64,000 bases of DNA from Kushneria avicenniae (GCF_900112585.1 NZ_FOLY01000004.1:473505-537504), one strand, 5' to 3'; shown: positions 30,259-39,473, counted from the stretch's first letter. A program made the numbers and translations. Notes: generated from the letters alone by a model not told the origin.

Positions 30259-31632
30259 ATGAAAATCATCATTCTGGGCGCCGGCCAGGTAGGCGGCACG
30301 CTGGCCGAGCATCTGGCGCATGAAGACAACGACATCACCGTAGTGGATGTCGACAGCGTGCGTCTGCGCGATCTGAGCACACGTCTTGATCTGAGAACCG
30401 TACAGGGCGTGTGCTCCTATCCGATCACCCTGAAGGAGGCCGGCGCCGAAGACGCTGACATGCTGATTGCGGTGACCAACTCCGACGAGGTCAACATGAT
30501 GGCCTGTCAGGTGGCGCACACGCTGTTCAGCACGCCCACCAAGATTGCCCGCGTTCGCGCGACCCAGTACCTGACCAGCAAGGGCCTGTTTTCTCAGGAC
30601 GCCATTCCGATCGATGTTCTGATCAGCCCCGAGCAGGTGGTGACCAATCACATCCGCCGGCTGATCGAATACCCCGGCGCCCTGCAGGTGCTGGATTTCG
30701 CCAACGGCCTGGCGCAGCTGGTGGCGGTCAAGGCCTACTATGGCGGCCCGCTGGTCGGTCAGGAACTGGCATTTCTGCGCCGCCACATGCCCAACGTCGA
30801 TACCCGGGTGGCCGCGATCTACCGCCGCAACCGGCCGATCATGCCGCGCGGCAATACCGTCATCGAAGCCGATGACGAGGTGTTTTTCATCGCCGCACGC
30901 AAGGACATCCGCACCGTCATGGGCGAGCTTCGGCGCGTGGACCGGGGCTTTCGCCGGGTCATGATCGGCGGCGGCGGCAACATCGGCGAGCGACTGGCCG
31001 AGACGCTCGAGCAGGACTATCAGGTCAAGATTCTCGAACAGGATCTGGAGCGCTGCACCCAGCTCTCGGAAAATCTGAAACGCACCGTGGTGCTGCACGG
31101 CAGCGCCACCAGCAAGCGACTGCTGCTGGAGGAAAACATCGAGGAGTGCGACATCTTCTGCGCGCTGACCAACGATGACGAGGTCAACGTGATGTCCTCG
31201 ATGCTCGCCAAGCGCCTGGGCGCCAAGAAGGTGCTAACCCTGATCAACAACCCGGCCTATGTGGATCTGGTCCAGGGCGGCGAGATCGACATTGCCATCT
31301 CACCGCAGCAGGCCACCATCGGCGGGCTTTTGACCCACGTACGCCGCGGTGACATCGTCAACGTCCACTCTCTGCGCCGTGGGGCCGCCGAGGCCATCGA
31401 GGCCATTGCCCACGGTGATTCGCGCTCCTCCCGCGTGGTCGGCCGTACGGTCGGCGAGGTCAAACTGCCGGAAGGTGTCAGCATCGGCGCCATCGTGCGC
31501 GGGCGCGATGTCATGATCGCCCATCGCGACATCACCATTCAGACCGATGATCACGTCATCCTGTTTGTGGTCGACAAGCGTCGCCTCAAGGAGGTCGAGC
31601 GTCTCTTCCAGGTGGGCCTGAGCTTTTTTTAA
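30259..31632 (+). CDS. trkA: Trk potassium uptake regulatory subunit TrkA
   Basis: Cytoplasmic NAD(H)/nucleotide-binding subunit that gates the TrkH/TrkI potassium channels, central to osmoadaptation in halophiles. 457 residues as two tandem units, each an RCK/TrkA-N Rossmann fold ([13 protein letters not shown] at residue 7; [14 protein letters not shown] near 238) followed by a TrkA-C domain. No transporter gene is adjacent. Its TAA overlaps the stop of the convergent DUF2784 gene. Confidence 0.96.
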   Translation: MKIIILGAGQVGGTLAEHLAHEDNDITVVDVDSVRLRDLSTRLDLRTVQGVCSYPITLKEAGAEDADMLIAVTNSDEVNMMACQVAHTLFSTPTKIARVRATQYLTSKGLFSQDAIPIDVLISPEQVVTNHIRRLIEYPGALQVLDFANGLAQLVAVKAYYGGPLVGQELAFLRRHMPNVDTRVAAIYRRNRPIMPRGNTVIEADDEVFFIAARKDIRTVMGELRRVDRGFRRVMIGGGGNIGERLAETLEQDYQVKILEQDLERCTQLSENLKRTVVLHGSATSKRLLLEENIEECDIFCALTNDDEVNVMSSMLAKRLGAKKVLTLINNPAYVDLVQGGEIDIAISPQQATIGGLLTHVRRGDIVNVHSLRRGAAEAIEAIAHGDSRSSRVVGRTVGEVKLPEGVSIGAIVRGRDVMIAHRDITIQTDDHVILFVVDKRRLKEVERLFQVGLSFF

Positions 31633-32006
31633 CGCCGCTTTCGCGCCCGCCACCGCAGATGGATCAGCCACACATAGGGTGGCAGGTTAATGAGAAACGC
31701 TGCCAGCCCCAGCCAGACCTGTATCGCCGGCGTCAGGCCGGCGGGATAGATCACACCGAGCAGGTAGTGCTCGATGAAGCCACCCTCGAAGCCCGCCTGC
31801 CCGGCGCGGCTTCGCAGCAGGTTTTCCAGCGGCGTGAGCGGACAGCGCCAGCCGTTGAACTCCACCGCCACGCCCCAGGCCAGCGCCGGCAGATGCAGCC
31901 ATGCCAGTGCCGGTCGCCACAGCACCAGCAGCGCCCCGAGCACCACCCAGATAATAAAGGCCAGATGCATCACGAGCACTCCATCGGCCGCCAATCGATA
32001 CAGCAT
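31629..32006 (-). CDS. DUF2784 family inner-membrane protein
   Basis: 125 residues, function unknown. Three or four hydrophobic helices: about 8-28, 33-48, 83-105 and possibly 105-115, with a basic C terminus (LRWRARKRR). The conserved DUF2784 stretch [13 protein letters not shown] and [17 protein letters not shown] are present. Start ATG at 32006. A 19-bp dyad lies 17 bp upstream of the start. Confidence 0.82.
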   Translation of the reverse strand: MLYRLAADGVLVMHLAFIIWVVLGALLVLWRPALAWLHLPALAWGVAVEFNGWRCPLTPLENLLRSRAGQAGFEGGFIEHYLLGVIYPAGLTPAIQVWLGLAAFLINLPPYVWLIHLRWRARKRR

Positions 32007-32022
32007 GGCTTGCCCCCCTGCA

Positions 32023-32041
32023 GAATATTGTCGTAATACTC
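32023..32041. promoter_or_regulatory. Imperfect dyad between divergent DUF2784 and traB-like genes
   Basis: GAATATT, 5-bp spacer, AATACTC: seven-base arms with one mismatch. It lies in the 161-bp divergent intergenic region, where an operator would be plausible. No regulator is recognised. Confidence 0.35.
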
Positions 32042-32167
32042 AATACCGGCACATCCCGGTCCTTCAGTACTGCTTTTTGTTCATCATTGGCGCTTCGGCG
32101 ATAATGGTCCATCCCGTAGCGGCACTTTCTCGTGCCGATTGTCATTGACGCCAGCCTGTGAGCCACC

Positions 32168-33382
32168 ATGCCCAACCCAGGACAGGGTCCGCGCGACGCC
32201 CTCGAGTTCGGAGATCAACACCTGACCCTCGTGGGGACTGCGCACGTTTCCCGTGACAGTGCCGATGAGGTGCGTGAGCTGATTCGATCCGGCGATTATG
32301 ACGCCGTAGCCATCGAGCTGTGCGCCTCACGCCACCAGGGGCTGATCGACCCCGACGCCATCGCCAGACTGGATCTCTTTCAGGTACTGCGCCAGGGGAA
32401 GGCCGGCATGGTCGCGGCAAGCCTGGCGCTCGGCGCCTTTCAGCAGCGTGTGGCCGAGCAGTCCGGCATCGAGCCGGGCGCTGACATGAAGGCCGCCGTC
32501 GAGGAGGCGCAACACGCCGGCCTGCCGCTCTATCTGATCGATCGCGAGATCGGCGTGACCCTCAAGCGTGTCTATCGCAATGTGCCCTGGTACAAGCGCA
32601 TGACGCTCGTGTCGGGCCTGATCGGCAGCGTCCTGTCGCGTCAGAAAGTCTCCAGCGAAGAGATCGAGCGGCTCAAGGAAGGCGACGTGCTGGAGGCCAC
32701 CTTCACCGAATTCGCGCAACAGTCCCGCCAGCTGTATACGCCGCTGATCGAGGAGCGCGACCGGTACATGGCCCTGAAGCTCATCGAGCAACTGCCCGAG
32801 GGCGGCACCCGTCGCGTGCTGGTCGTGATCGGCGCCGGCCATCTCAAGGGCATGGGCGCACATCTGCGCCAGCTGGAGAGCGACCGCCCCGCCCTGCCCG
32901 CCGTCACTGACGAGCGTCAGGCGCTGGATAGCGTCGCGCCGCCCGGACGGCTTCTGAAACTGTTGCCCTGGCTGATCGTGGCGCTGGTGGTGGCCGGCTT
33001 TGCCGTAGGGTTCAGCCGCGATAGCGGGCTTGGCTGGTCGCTGGTCGTGGAGTGGGTGCTGATCAACTCGACGCTGTCAGCCCTGGGTGCCCTGATCGCG
33101 CTCGGGCATCCGCTGACCATTCTGGCCGCCTTTGTGGCGGCGCCGCTGACGTCGCTCAACCCGACCATTGGCGTCGGCTTTGTCACCGCCGGCGTCGAGC
33201 TCTATATGCGAAAGCCCAAGGTGGGTGATTTTTCCACCCTGCGCCGCGATGTCAGCCACTGGCGCGGCTGGTGGCGCAACAGAGTGGCGCGCACACTGCT
33301 GGTGTTTCTGCTCTCCACCGTAGGCTCGGCCGCCGCCACCTGGATTGCCGGGCTGCGTATCGCCGGGCAGCTGTTTGGCTGA
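32168..33382 (+). CDS. TraB/PrgY family membrane protein
   Basis: 404 residues. The N-terminal TraB (TIKI-like) domain has the conserved GTAHVS at about residues 20-25, a glutamate-containing AIELC segment, YLIDREIGVTLKR, and VIGAGHLKGMG. The C-terminal half has about four membrane helices (from residue 260 onward). PrgY in Enterococcus limits pheromone signalling and TIKI proteins are metalloproteases; the role of the bacterial homologues is unknown. Start ATG at 32168 with a weak GTGAG. Confidence 0.88.
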   Translation: MPNPGQGPRDALEFGDQHLTLVGTAHVSRDSADEVRELIRSGDYDAVAIELCASRHQGLIDPDAIARLDLFQVLRQGKAGMVAASLALGAFQQRVAEQSGIEPGADMKAAVEEAQHAGLPLYLIDREIGVTLKRVYRNVPWYKRMTLVSGLIGSVLSRQKVSSEEIERLKEGDVLEATFTEFAQQSRQLYTPLIEERDRYMALKLIEQLPEGGTRRVLVVIGAGHLKGMGAHLRQLESDRPALPAVTDERQALDSVAPPGRLLKLLPWLIVALVVAGFAVGFSRDSGLGWSLVVEWVLINSTLSALGALIALGHPLTILAAFVAAPLTSLNPTIGVGFVTAGVELYMRKPKVGDFSTLRRDVSHWRGWWRNRVARTLLVFLLSTVGSAAATWIAGLRIAGQLFG

Positions 33383-33398
33383 TGCAGAAACGTCAGGA

Positions 33399-33430
33399 TA
33401 AAAAAGGCGCCGTCACCCGGTGACGGCGCC
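33399..33430 (-). terminator. Terminator of the quinol-monooxygenase-like gene
   Basis: Near-perfect 25-bp dyad (33406-33430, centre at 33418) with an A tract to the left that reads as T on the minus strand. It serves the minus-strand gene ending at 33470. Confidence 0.8.
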
Positions 33431-33469
33431 CGCTGGCATGCAGCTCCAGCCTGACATCAGGTCAGGGGA

Positions 33470-33757
33470 TCAGGTCAGAACGTCGTACTCGCGCACTTCC
33501 ATCTGCTCAATGGCGTTTTCAAGCGTCTGCGCCATCTGCTTGTAGTGCTCGGTGGCAATATGGGCATCGAGCGCGGCGCGATCCCGCCACTGCTCGACCA
33601 TGATAAAGCGTGATGGCTGCTGACTGTCTCGCGTCAGGGTATACAAAAGACAGCCATCGTCTTCCCTGGACGGTGCGACGACTTTAGTCAGCTCAGCCTC
33701 GACGCGAGATTCCTCGCCCGATTTGGCATCTATGGTCGCCAGAATCCCAAGGGTCAT
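33470..33757 (-). CDS. Antibiotic biosynthesis monooxygenase (ABM) domain protein
   Basis: 95 residues, a single ferredoxin-like ABM domain of the YgiN type (putative quinol monooxygenase). Visible: ATIDAKSGEESRVEAEL, the strand CLLYTLTRD, FIMVEQWRDRAALDAHIATEHYKQM with the conserved His. Strong AGGAGAGGTGAT ribosome binding site before the ATG at 33757. Single-gene unit with its own terminator. Substrate unknown. Confidence 0.85.
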   Translation of the reverse strand: MTLGILATIDAKSGEESRVEAELTKVVAPSREDDGCLLYTLTRDSQQPSRFIMVEQWRDRAALDAHIATEHYKQMAQTLENAIEQMEVREYDVLT

Positions 33758-33800
33758 ATCACCTCTCCTGTCGTGAACGTGCGTTCCAAGAATAGCCGGC

Positions 33801-34514
33801 TTATACGCCCTGCGCGCGCCGTCTCTTCAGCAGACGCTGCGCGGCATCGGACTCATGGGGCGTGCCGGCGTCGCGTCGAGCCGCAGCGTACTGTTCGTTG
33901 AACACCGTAAAATAGTCATCAAGCACCCGGGCACCCCGTTCATCGCCAGCGTGACGCAGCAGCTCGGTGGCCACTTCTGCCGTGCACAGATGCTCGGGGC
34001 TGGCCGGCTTTCTCAATCGATAGCGGGTCAGCCGATCGGTCTGCAGCGCCACGATGGGCAGCTCGGCCAGATAGTCGCTTCGGCGAAACATGCGTCGCGC
34101 CTGCCGCCAGGTACCATCGAGCAGGATAAAGACCGGAATGCGTGCCGTATCGCAGGCCTGCTCGACGCTGACGACCCGATGGCGATAGTCCTCCTGGTCA
34201 TCGGGAAAGACCAGGCTGGGTGCAAAGCGTGGGTCTGCCAGCGCCGCCAGTAGCGTCGGGTCCGGCTCGGTTCGCGACCACTCGAACACCCGGGTGTCAG
34301 CAACGCAGTCACCGATCAACCGACCGGTATTGGTCGGCTTGTAGTGCTCGATGCGATGGGTAATCAGCCAGAACTTCGCTCGGGTGCTTACCTGAAGTCG
34401 ATAGGGGCAGATGCAGTGCAGGCCGGGCATGCGGCACTGCTCGCAGCGTTTGACCAGGCTGCCGCGCGCATTGAACGGTTTACGCGGCGCCTGAGGATCA
34501 TGACCGACGCTCAT
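33801..34514 (-). CDS. tapT: DTW-domain tRNA-uridine aminocarboxypropyltransferase
   Basis: TapT/YfiP-type enzyme that makes acp3U47 in tRNA from SAM. 237 residues. A cysteine cluster near the N terminus (CEQCRMPGLHCICP) binds a metal; the DTW signature appears as LLDGTWRQARRM near residue 135, and YRLRKPASPEHLCTAEV follows. Its ATG overlaps the stop of the upstream transporter gene (ATGA). Confidence 0.87.
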   Translation of the reverse strand: MSVGHDPQAPRKPFNARGSLVKRCEQCRMPGLHCICPYRLQVSTRAKFWLITHRIEHYKPTNTGRLIGDCVADTRVFEWSRTEPDPTLLAALADPRFAPSLVFPDDQEDYRHRVVSVEQACDTARIPVFILLDGTWRQARRMFRRSDYLAELPIVALQTDRLTRYRLRKPASPEHLCTAEVATELLRHAGDERGARVLDDYFTVFNEQYAAARRDAGTPHESDAAQRLLKRRRAQGV

Positions 34515-35449
34515 GAAGCTGACGGTGCCTCATCGGGGGCATTCGTCGGGCGCCGTTTCCAGTAGCCGGCCAGGATCGAGCCGGAGATGTTGTGCCATAC
34601 CGAAAAAAGCGCGCCGGGCAGTGCCGCCGCCGCCGGGAAGAAATTGGTCGCCAGCGACACGGCAAGACCGGAGTTCTGCATGCCGACCTCGATCGCCACT
34701 GCCCGACAGTCGCGGACATCCAGCCCGGCCAGACGCGACAACCAGAAACCGCCGATGAGACCACAGGCGTTGTGCAACACGACCGCCAGTGCGATCACAG
34801 GGCCAAGGCTTGCCAGACGCCCGGCGTTGAGCGCCACCACGATGGCGATGATCGTGACGATGGCGGCCATGGCGACGGTCGCCAGCGCCGGTTCGATACG
34901 CCGGATGGTGGTAGCCATGAAGTGATGCACTACCGTGCCCAGCGCGATCGGCACGATCACGAGTTTGGCGATGCTCCAGAGCATGCCGCCCACGGGCACA
35001 TCGATGCTCGCGCCCATCCAGAGCCAGACCAGTAGTGGCGTCATGACAACTGACAGGAGCGTCGAGATCAGCGTCATGCTGATCGACAGCGCGACGTTGC
35101 CGCCGGCAAGCCAGGTCATGACGTTGGAGGCCGTACCACCCGAAGTGGCGCCAACCAGCATCATGCCCACGGCCAGCTCCGGCGAGAGCCCCAGCAGATG
35201 CGAAATGCCAAAGGCCGCCGCCGGCATCAGAAGATACTGTAGACCGATACCGATGATGACGGCACGCGGGGTGCGCGCCACGCGGGCAAAGTCATGGCGC
35301 GACAGCGTCAGCCCCATGGTGAACATGATCAGCGCCAGCAGGGGCGGCACCCAGCCCTTCAGCGAGACCAGGCTATCGGGAAAAAAGGCGGCAAACAGTG
35401 CGGCGCCTATCGCCCACAGTGGAAAGAATCGGTTGATCTGCTCAAACAT
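34511..35449 (-). CDS. Bile acid:sodium symporter (BASS) family transporter
   Basis: 312 residues with about nine or ten membrane helices. Characteristic motifs: MLVGATSGGTASNVMTWLAGGN (sodium-site region) and EVGMQNSGLAVSLATNFF. Bacterial members import sodium-coupled organic anions such as pantoate or 2-keto acids; the substrate here cannot be told. The ATG at 35449 is preferred over a TTG at 35455. Sodium coupling fits a halophile. Confidence 0.9.
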   Translation of the reverse strand: MFEQINRFFPLWAIGAALFAAFFPDSLVSLKGWVPPLLALIMFTMGLTLSRHDFARVARTPRAVIIGIGLQYLLMPAAAFGISHLLGLSPELAVGMMLVGATSGGTASNVMTWLAGGNVALSISMTLISTLLSVVMTPLLVWLWMGASIDVPVGGMLWSIAKLVIVPIALGTVVHHFMATTIRRIEPALATVAMAAIVTIIAIVVALNAGRLASLGPVIALAVVLHNACGLIGGFWLSRLAGLDVRDCRAVAIEVGMQNSGLAVSLATNFFPAAAALPGALFSVWHNISGSILAGYWKRRPTNAPDEAPSAS

Positions 35450-35545
35450 GGCCAATATCTATATGAGTGGTAATGACAGAGTGCGCCGGCCTGGTCACAG
35501 GCAGCGCTCGGTGTTCAGCGCCTGTCGAAGGGCCCGATCGGGGCC

Positions 35546-36274
35546 TCAAAATGACAGTAGCGCTTTGGGGTCGGGCTTGAGCAGACGGCCATGTTGTGAC
35601 CAGAAATCGCGCAGGTAGCCAACGCCTTCGGTGGCGCTGGTGGCCAGCGGTACCACGCCCTGGGTGGCAAGTTCGCGCGCGCCGGGATCCACCAGTACAC
35701 GCGGGGCGGTGAGGGGCGCCTCGTCCAACAGCATCGAAGCCGGCGTGACCGCCAGCGATGTGCCCACGATCAACAGCAGATCGGCTTCGGCCACGATATC
35801 GCAGGCGGTGGCATAGAGCGGGACGTTTTCACCGAACCAGACCACGTGTGGGCGCAGCTGGGCCCCGTCATCGCAGCAGTCTCCCACCTCAATGGTCTCG
35901 TCCTCGTCGAGCCGATAGACCAGCCGCGGGTTGCGACTGGAGCGCGCCTTCAAGAGCTCGCCGTGCAGATGCAGCACATCGCGGGAACCGGCGCGCTCGT
36001 GAAGGTCGTCAATGTTCTGGGTAATGATGCTGACCCGGAAGTGTTTCTCGAGCTCGGCCAGCGCCAGATGGGCCGCGTTGGGCCGGGCCGCTCGTACCTG
36101 AGCACGGCGCTCGTTGTAAAAACGCAGTACGGTATGGGGATCGCGCGCCCAGCCTTCGGGCGTGGCCACGTCTTCGACGTGGTGATCCTCCCAGAGGCCG
36201 TCGCCATCACGAAAGGTCCTGATACCGCTTTCAGCGCTGATACCGGCACCAGTGAGAACGACCAGGTGAGCCAT
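35546..36274 (-). CDS. cobB: Sir2 family NAD-dependent protein deacylase (CobB-like)
   Basis: 242 residues from the ATG at 36274. NAD-binding GAGISAESGI, TQNIDDLHERAG, catalytic His in LHLHGE, and LRPHVVWFGE are all present. FYNERRAQV carries the Tyr-x-x-Arg pair seen in desuccinylase/demalonylase sirtuins such as CobB and SIRT5. The zinc site is poor: the first cysteine position reads KARSSR and only the CC of GDCCDD remains. Confidence 0.92.
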   Translation of the reverse strand: MAHLVVLTGAGISAESGIRTFRDGDGLWEDHHVEDVATPEGWARDPHTVLRFYNERRAQVRAARPNAAHLALAELEKHFRVSIITQNIDDLHERAGSRDVLHLHGELLKARSSRNPRLVYRLDEDETIEVGDCCDDGAQLRPHVVWFGENVPLYATACDIVAEADLLLIVGTSLAVTPASMLLDEAPLTAPRVLVDPGARELATQGVVPLATSATEGVGYLRDFWSQHGRLLKPDPKALLSF

Positions 36275-36448
36275 GTGCTTTCCCCCATGAATACATACAT
36301 CAGGCCATGCCACCGATACCGCCGCCCACAGGGGGCACTCGATGGCGCGGGAATTTTAACAGAGTCCTCCCGGTGCGCCATCCCGAGCCTGTACATCGAC
36401 AGGGACAATTGCCGACAATAGCGCCTGATGCCCGGCCATGACGTTTCA

Positions 36449-37234
36449 ATGACGACCCCCATCCCCGTGATTTATCAGGACGATCAGCTGGTGATCGTCC
36501 ACAAGCCCTCCGGCGCGCTGGTGCACCGCAGCGCGCTGGACCGCCATGCCCCGCTGGTCATGCTGCAGGCGCTGCGCAATCAGCTGGGCCAGCATGTTTA
36601 CCCGGTCCACCGGCTGGACCGGCCGACCTCGGGCGCGCTGATATTTGCCCTGACGCCCGATATGGCGACCGCGCTGGGTCACCAGTTTCAGCAGCAGCAG
36701 GTCCGAAAGCACTACCTTGCCATTGTGCGCGGTATCGGCCCCGAAGCGGCCAGCTACGACTGGGCGCTGCGCGAGGAGGACGGCAAACGGCCCAAGGCCG
36801 AGATGCCGGCCATGGAGGCCCTGACCCACGTCAAACGTCAGGACAGCGTCGAGCTGCCAGTCGCCATCGACCGCTACCCGACCAGCCGCTACTCGCTGAT
36901 GTCGGTCACCCCCGCCACCGGTCGGCGCCATCAGATCCGTCGCCACCTGAGCCGCGGCGGCTACCCCATCATCGGGGACGCCAGGCACGGCAAGGGCATT
37001 CACAACCGCTTCTTTCGTGATCATCTCGATGCCGGCCGCCTGCTGCTGGCGGCGACCATGCTCGAGTTTTATCACCCCGCCCGGAAACAGACGCTCAGGG
37101 CGGATGCCGCGATCGAAGCGGACATGGCCACCCTGATGCAGCGATTTGGCTGGGGCGGGCACTGCCCGGTCAATCGGGTACAGTGGCAGGAAAGCACCGA
37201 CGATACGCCTGACAGGAGAGATGCGGCATCATGA
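36449..37234 (+). CDS. truC: tRNA pseudouridine-65 synthase TruC
   Basis: RluA-family enzyme that makes pseudouridine 65 in tRNA. Closely follows E. coli TruC: VIYQDDQLVIVHKPSGALVHRS, catalytic Asp in HRLDRPTSG, ATGRRHQIRRHLS and GDARHGKG. I chose the ATG at 36449 (261 residues) to fit the family N terminus; 36428 is also possible and neither has a good ribosome binding site. First of three genes linked by four-base overlaps (truC-tcdA-DUF1653). Confidence 0.92.
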   Translation: MTTPIPVIYQDDQLVIVHKPSGALVHRSALDRHAPLVMLQALRNQLGQHVYPVHRLDRPTSGALIFALTPDMATALGHQFQQQQVRKHYLAIVRGIGPEAASYDWALREEDGKRPKAEMPAMEALTHVKRQDSVELPVAIDRYPTSRYSLMSVTPATGRRHQIRRHLSRGGYPIIGDARHGKGIHNRFFRDHLDAGRLLLAATMLEFYHPARKQTLRADAAIEADMATLMQRFGWGGHCPVNRVQWQESTDDTPDRRDAAS

Positions 37235-38109
37235 GCGATTCAGCCGACGCGAAGCGCCTGGACGCTGCCCGCCATGAGGCAGACTTCACCGCTCGCTTTG
37301 ACGGCATGCGCCGTCTTTATGGCCACACGGGCATCGAGCGCCTGCGCCGCGCGCATGTCGTGGTCATCGGCATCGGCGGTGTCGGCAGCTGGAGCGTCGA
37401 GGCACTGGCGCGCTCGGGATTCGAGCGCATCAGCCTGATCGACCTGGACGACGTCTGCACCACCAACGTCAACCGCCAGCTGCACGCGCTGGATGGCACC
37501 ATCGGTCGCCCGAAGATCGAGGTCATGGCCGAGCGCTGCCGATTGATCAATCCGTGGCTGCAGATCACGCCTATTGCGGGCTTTATCACCCCGGACAATA
37601 TCGAGCGTATGCTGCCGGATGATACCGATCACGTGATCGATGCCATTGACCACGTCGGCGCCAAGTGCGCCCTGATTCACTACTGTCGGCGCCGAAAAAT
37701 CGGCCTGACCGTGACTGGTGGGGCCGGCGGTCTTACCGACCCGACCCGCATCACCACGGCCGATCTCACCCGCACCGAGCATGATCCGCTGCTGTCAAAG
37801 GTACGCAGCCGGCTGCGACGGGAGTACGGCTACAGCCGCAACCCGAAACGCCGGTTTGCCGTGACCTGCGTCTACTCGCCCGAGCAGCGACGCTATCCGG
37901 ACGGCGCCGGCGAGGTCTGCGATACGCGCCCCGGCGATGGCGAAACGCTCAAGCTGGGCTGCAGCGCCGGCTATGGCTCTGCCACCTTCGTGACCGGCGC
38001 TTTCGGCTTTGCCGCAGTGGGTCACACCATCGAACGTCTGATCCGGACCGGTCTCGAGACCGCCCGCCCCGACCATGACACTGAACCTGCCGCTCAGGAG
38101 ACTTTATGA
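37231..38109 (+). CDS. tcdA: tRNA threonylcarbamoyladenosine dehydratase TcdA
   Basis: ThiF/MoeB-fold enzyme (CsdL) that cyclises t6A37 to ct6A with ATP. 292 residues. The nucleotide-binding loop is GIGGVGSWSVEALARSG, followed by DLDDVCTTNVNRQ, the catalytic-loop segment DAIDHVGAK, and VTGGAGGLTDP. GACAGGAGAG precedes the ATG, which overlaps the truC stop. It works downstream of TsaC, also in this window. Confidence 0.95.
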   Translation: MSDSADAKRLDAARHEADFTARFDGMRRLYGHTGIERLRRAHVVVIGIGGVGSWSVEALARSGFERISLIDLDDVCTTNVNRQLHALDGTIGRPKIEVMAERCRLINPWLQITPIAGFITPDNIERMLPDDTDHVIDAIDHVGAKCALIHYCRRRKIGLTVTGGAGGLTDPTRITTADLTRTEHDPLLSKVRSRLRREYGYSRNPKRRFAVTCVYSPEQRRYPDGAGEVCDTRPGDGETLKLGCSAGYGSATFVTGAFGFAAVGHTIERLIRTGLETARPDHDTEPAAQETL

Positions 38110-38339
38110 AACGAGAACACGAACACACCGTCACGCCCGGCGTCTATCGACACTACAAGGGCAGTGATTACGAAGTGCTGGGGGTGGCGCATCACAGTGA
38201 GACCGAAGAGCCTCTGGTGGTCTATCGCGCCCTCTACGGAGAATTCGGCCTGTGGGTTCGACCGCTGGCGATGTTTCGCGAAAATGTCGAGATCGACGGC
38301 GAACCGGTGGCACGCTTCTCGCTGATCCGTCGCTTCTAG
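38106..38339 (+). CDS. DUF1653 domain protein
   Basis: 77 residues, one DUF1653 domain (GVYRHYKGSDYEVLGVAHHSET, VVYRALYG-FGLWVRPLAMF). Function unknown. The ATG overlaps the tcdA stop by four bases, so it is co-translated with the tRNA-modification genes. A strong hairpin follows. Confidence 0.9.
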   Translation: MKREHEHTVTPGVYRHYKGSDYEVLGVAHHSETEEPLVVYRALYGEFGLWVRPLAMFRENVEIDGEPVARFSLIRRF

Positions 38340-38364
38340 TACTCACCCGGCATTCTCTTGAACG

Positions 38365-38397
38365 ACAACGGGCCGCCCGGTCAGGGCGGCCCGTTGT
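38365..38397. terminator. Terminator-like hairpin between convergent genes
   Basis: Perfect 14-bp stem (38365-38378 with 38384-38397, loop GGTCA). The T tracts are weak on both sides, but it lies between the DUF1653 gene and convergent bfr. Confidence 0.7.
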
Positions 38398-38444
38398 TGA
38401 TCAATGACAACCGATCGAGAACCGACCGATAAAGCCGGACTCGA

Positions 38445-38948
38445 TCAGGTCGCGGTTTCACCTTCTTCACGCTCGTTGGCCGGGCGCATCTGACGCTGCA
38501 GGTAATTTTCCAGACCAACCTGCTGGAGCAGGTGCAGCTCGGTTTCGATGATATCGATGTGTTCTTCTTCTTCGGCCAGAATCTTTTTGAGCATCTCGCT
38601 GCTGGGGAAATCCGCCACGGACTCGCAGTACTTGATGGCCGCGATCAGATCATCGCGTCCATCGTGCTCGATGCGCAGGTCACACTCCAGCATTTCCTGA
38701 ACATTTTCACCGATGTGCAGCTTGCCCAGGTCCTGCAGGTTGGGCAGACCGTCGAGGAACAGAATGCGCTCGATCAGAATATCGGCATGCTGCATCTCTT
38801 CGATCGATTCCTTGTACTCCCAGTCGTTCAGGGCATGAAGGCCCCAGTTACGATACATGCGCGCATGCAGGAAGTACTGATTGATGGCAATGAGTTCATT
38901 GCCAAGGATTTTATTGAGGTGTTCGACAACCTGAGGATCGCCTTTCAT
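38445..38948 (-). CDS. bfr: Bacterioferritin
   Basis: Heme-containing iron storage 24-mer. 167 residues from the ATG at 38948 with GGAG upstream. Heme ligand Met52 and the ferroxidase residues Glu18, Glu51 and His54 sit at the canonical positions ([25 protein letters not shown]), and the second half-site is in [13 protein letters not shown]. The C terminus is a little longer than in E. coli. Downstream of bfd on the same strand but separated by a terminator, so it likely has its own promoter. Confidence 0.96.
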   Translation of the reverse strand: MKGDPQVVEHLNKILGNELIAINQYFLHARMYRNWGLHALNDWEYKESIEEMQHADILIERILFLDGLPNLQDLGKLHIGENVQEMLECDLRIEHDGRDDLIAAIKYCESVADFPSSEMLKKILAEEEEHIDIIETELHLLQQVGLENYLQRQMRPANEREEGETAT

Positions 38949-39049
38949 TTTTATCTCCGCCATCAATGGTCATGGCAGTCGCCGACATCTGCGCCCGCCT
39001 GTGGAAGCAGTATCCACGAAACGACCGTAGATTTCGACATGAAAAGCAC

Positions 39050-39071
39050 AAAAAAAGGCTCGATGCGAGCC
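39050..39071 (-). terminator. Terminator between bfd and bfr
   Basis: Minus-strand hairpin, stem 39066-39071 with 39057-39062 and a three-base loop, followed by seven T (39050-39056 complement). Confidence 0.78.
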
Positions 39072-39087
39072 ATTATCACAAGATAAT
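39072..39087. promoter_or_regulatory. Dyad in the bfd-bfr intergenic region
   Basis: ATTATC, ACAA, GATAAT: perfect six-base arms directly beside the bfd terminator hairpin and 124 bp before bfr. The half-sites resemble Fur hexamers, but the spacing is not standard. Confidence 0.3.
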
Positions 39088-39138
39088 TCAAACAGTTAGC
39101 AATACGATGTGCACGGTCTTCATCCGGCAGGCGCTGCT

Positions 39139-39366
39139 TTACCGCACGGCATAGGCCAGTTCCTCATAGTGACGGGCCGGAATATGCTGCGCCACATGCC
39201 GATTCAGCAGGGCCTCGTCAACAATCTCCTGTGCAAGACAGGCGCACTTGCCACACTGCGTCGAGCACTGTGTCATGCGGGAAACGTCTTCCCAGCTTGA
39301 GGCGCCCAGCGCCACCGCCTGCTTCAGTTGCCCATCCGTAACCTTCTTGCACATGCATACAAACAT
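39139..39366 (-). CDS. bfd: Bacterioferritin-associated ferredoxin
   Basis: [2Fe-2S] protein that reduces Bfr heme to release stored iron. 75 residues from the ATG at 39366 (GGGGA ribosome binding site). Cluster ligands Cys4, Cys6, Cys38 and Cys41 match E. coli Bfd (MFVCMCKKVTDGQL, CSTQCGKC). A Fur-like box lies 19-37 bp upstream of the start, as expected for a gene used in iron starvation. Confidence 0.93.
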   Translation of the reverse strand: MFVCMCKKVTDGQLKQAVALGASSWEDVSRMTQCSTQCGKCACLAQEIVDEALLNRHVAQHIPARHYEELAYAVR

Positions 39367-39384
39367 GGAGATCCCCGCCGCAAA

Positions 39385-39403
39385 GAGAATAAAAATGATT
39401 CTC
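39385..39403 (-). promoter_or_regulatory. Candidate Fur box upstream of bfd
   Basis: GAGAAT, seven bases, ATTCTC, with AATGATTCTCAT inside, close to the gammaproteobacterial Fur consensus half. It lies just ahead of bfd, a known Fur target elsewhere. An exact score needs a position matrix. Confidence 0.6.
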
Positions 39404-39473
39404 ATAACCGATTGCACCTCGGCAATATGCGAAACATTTTCATTCGCGTCAATCGCTGCGGCGGAAAAGTCAC

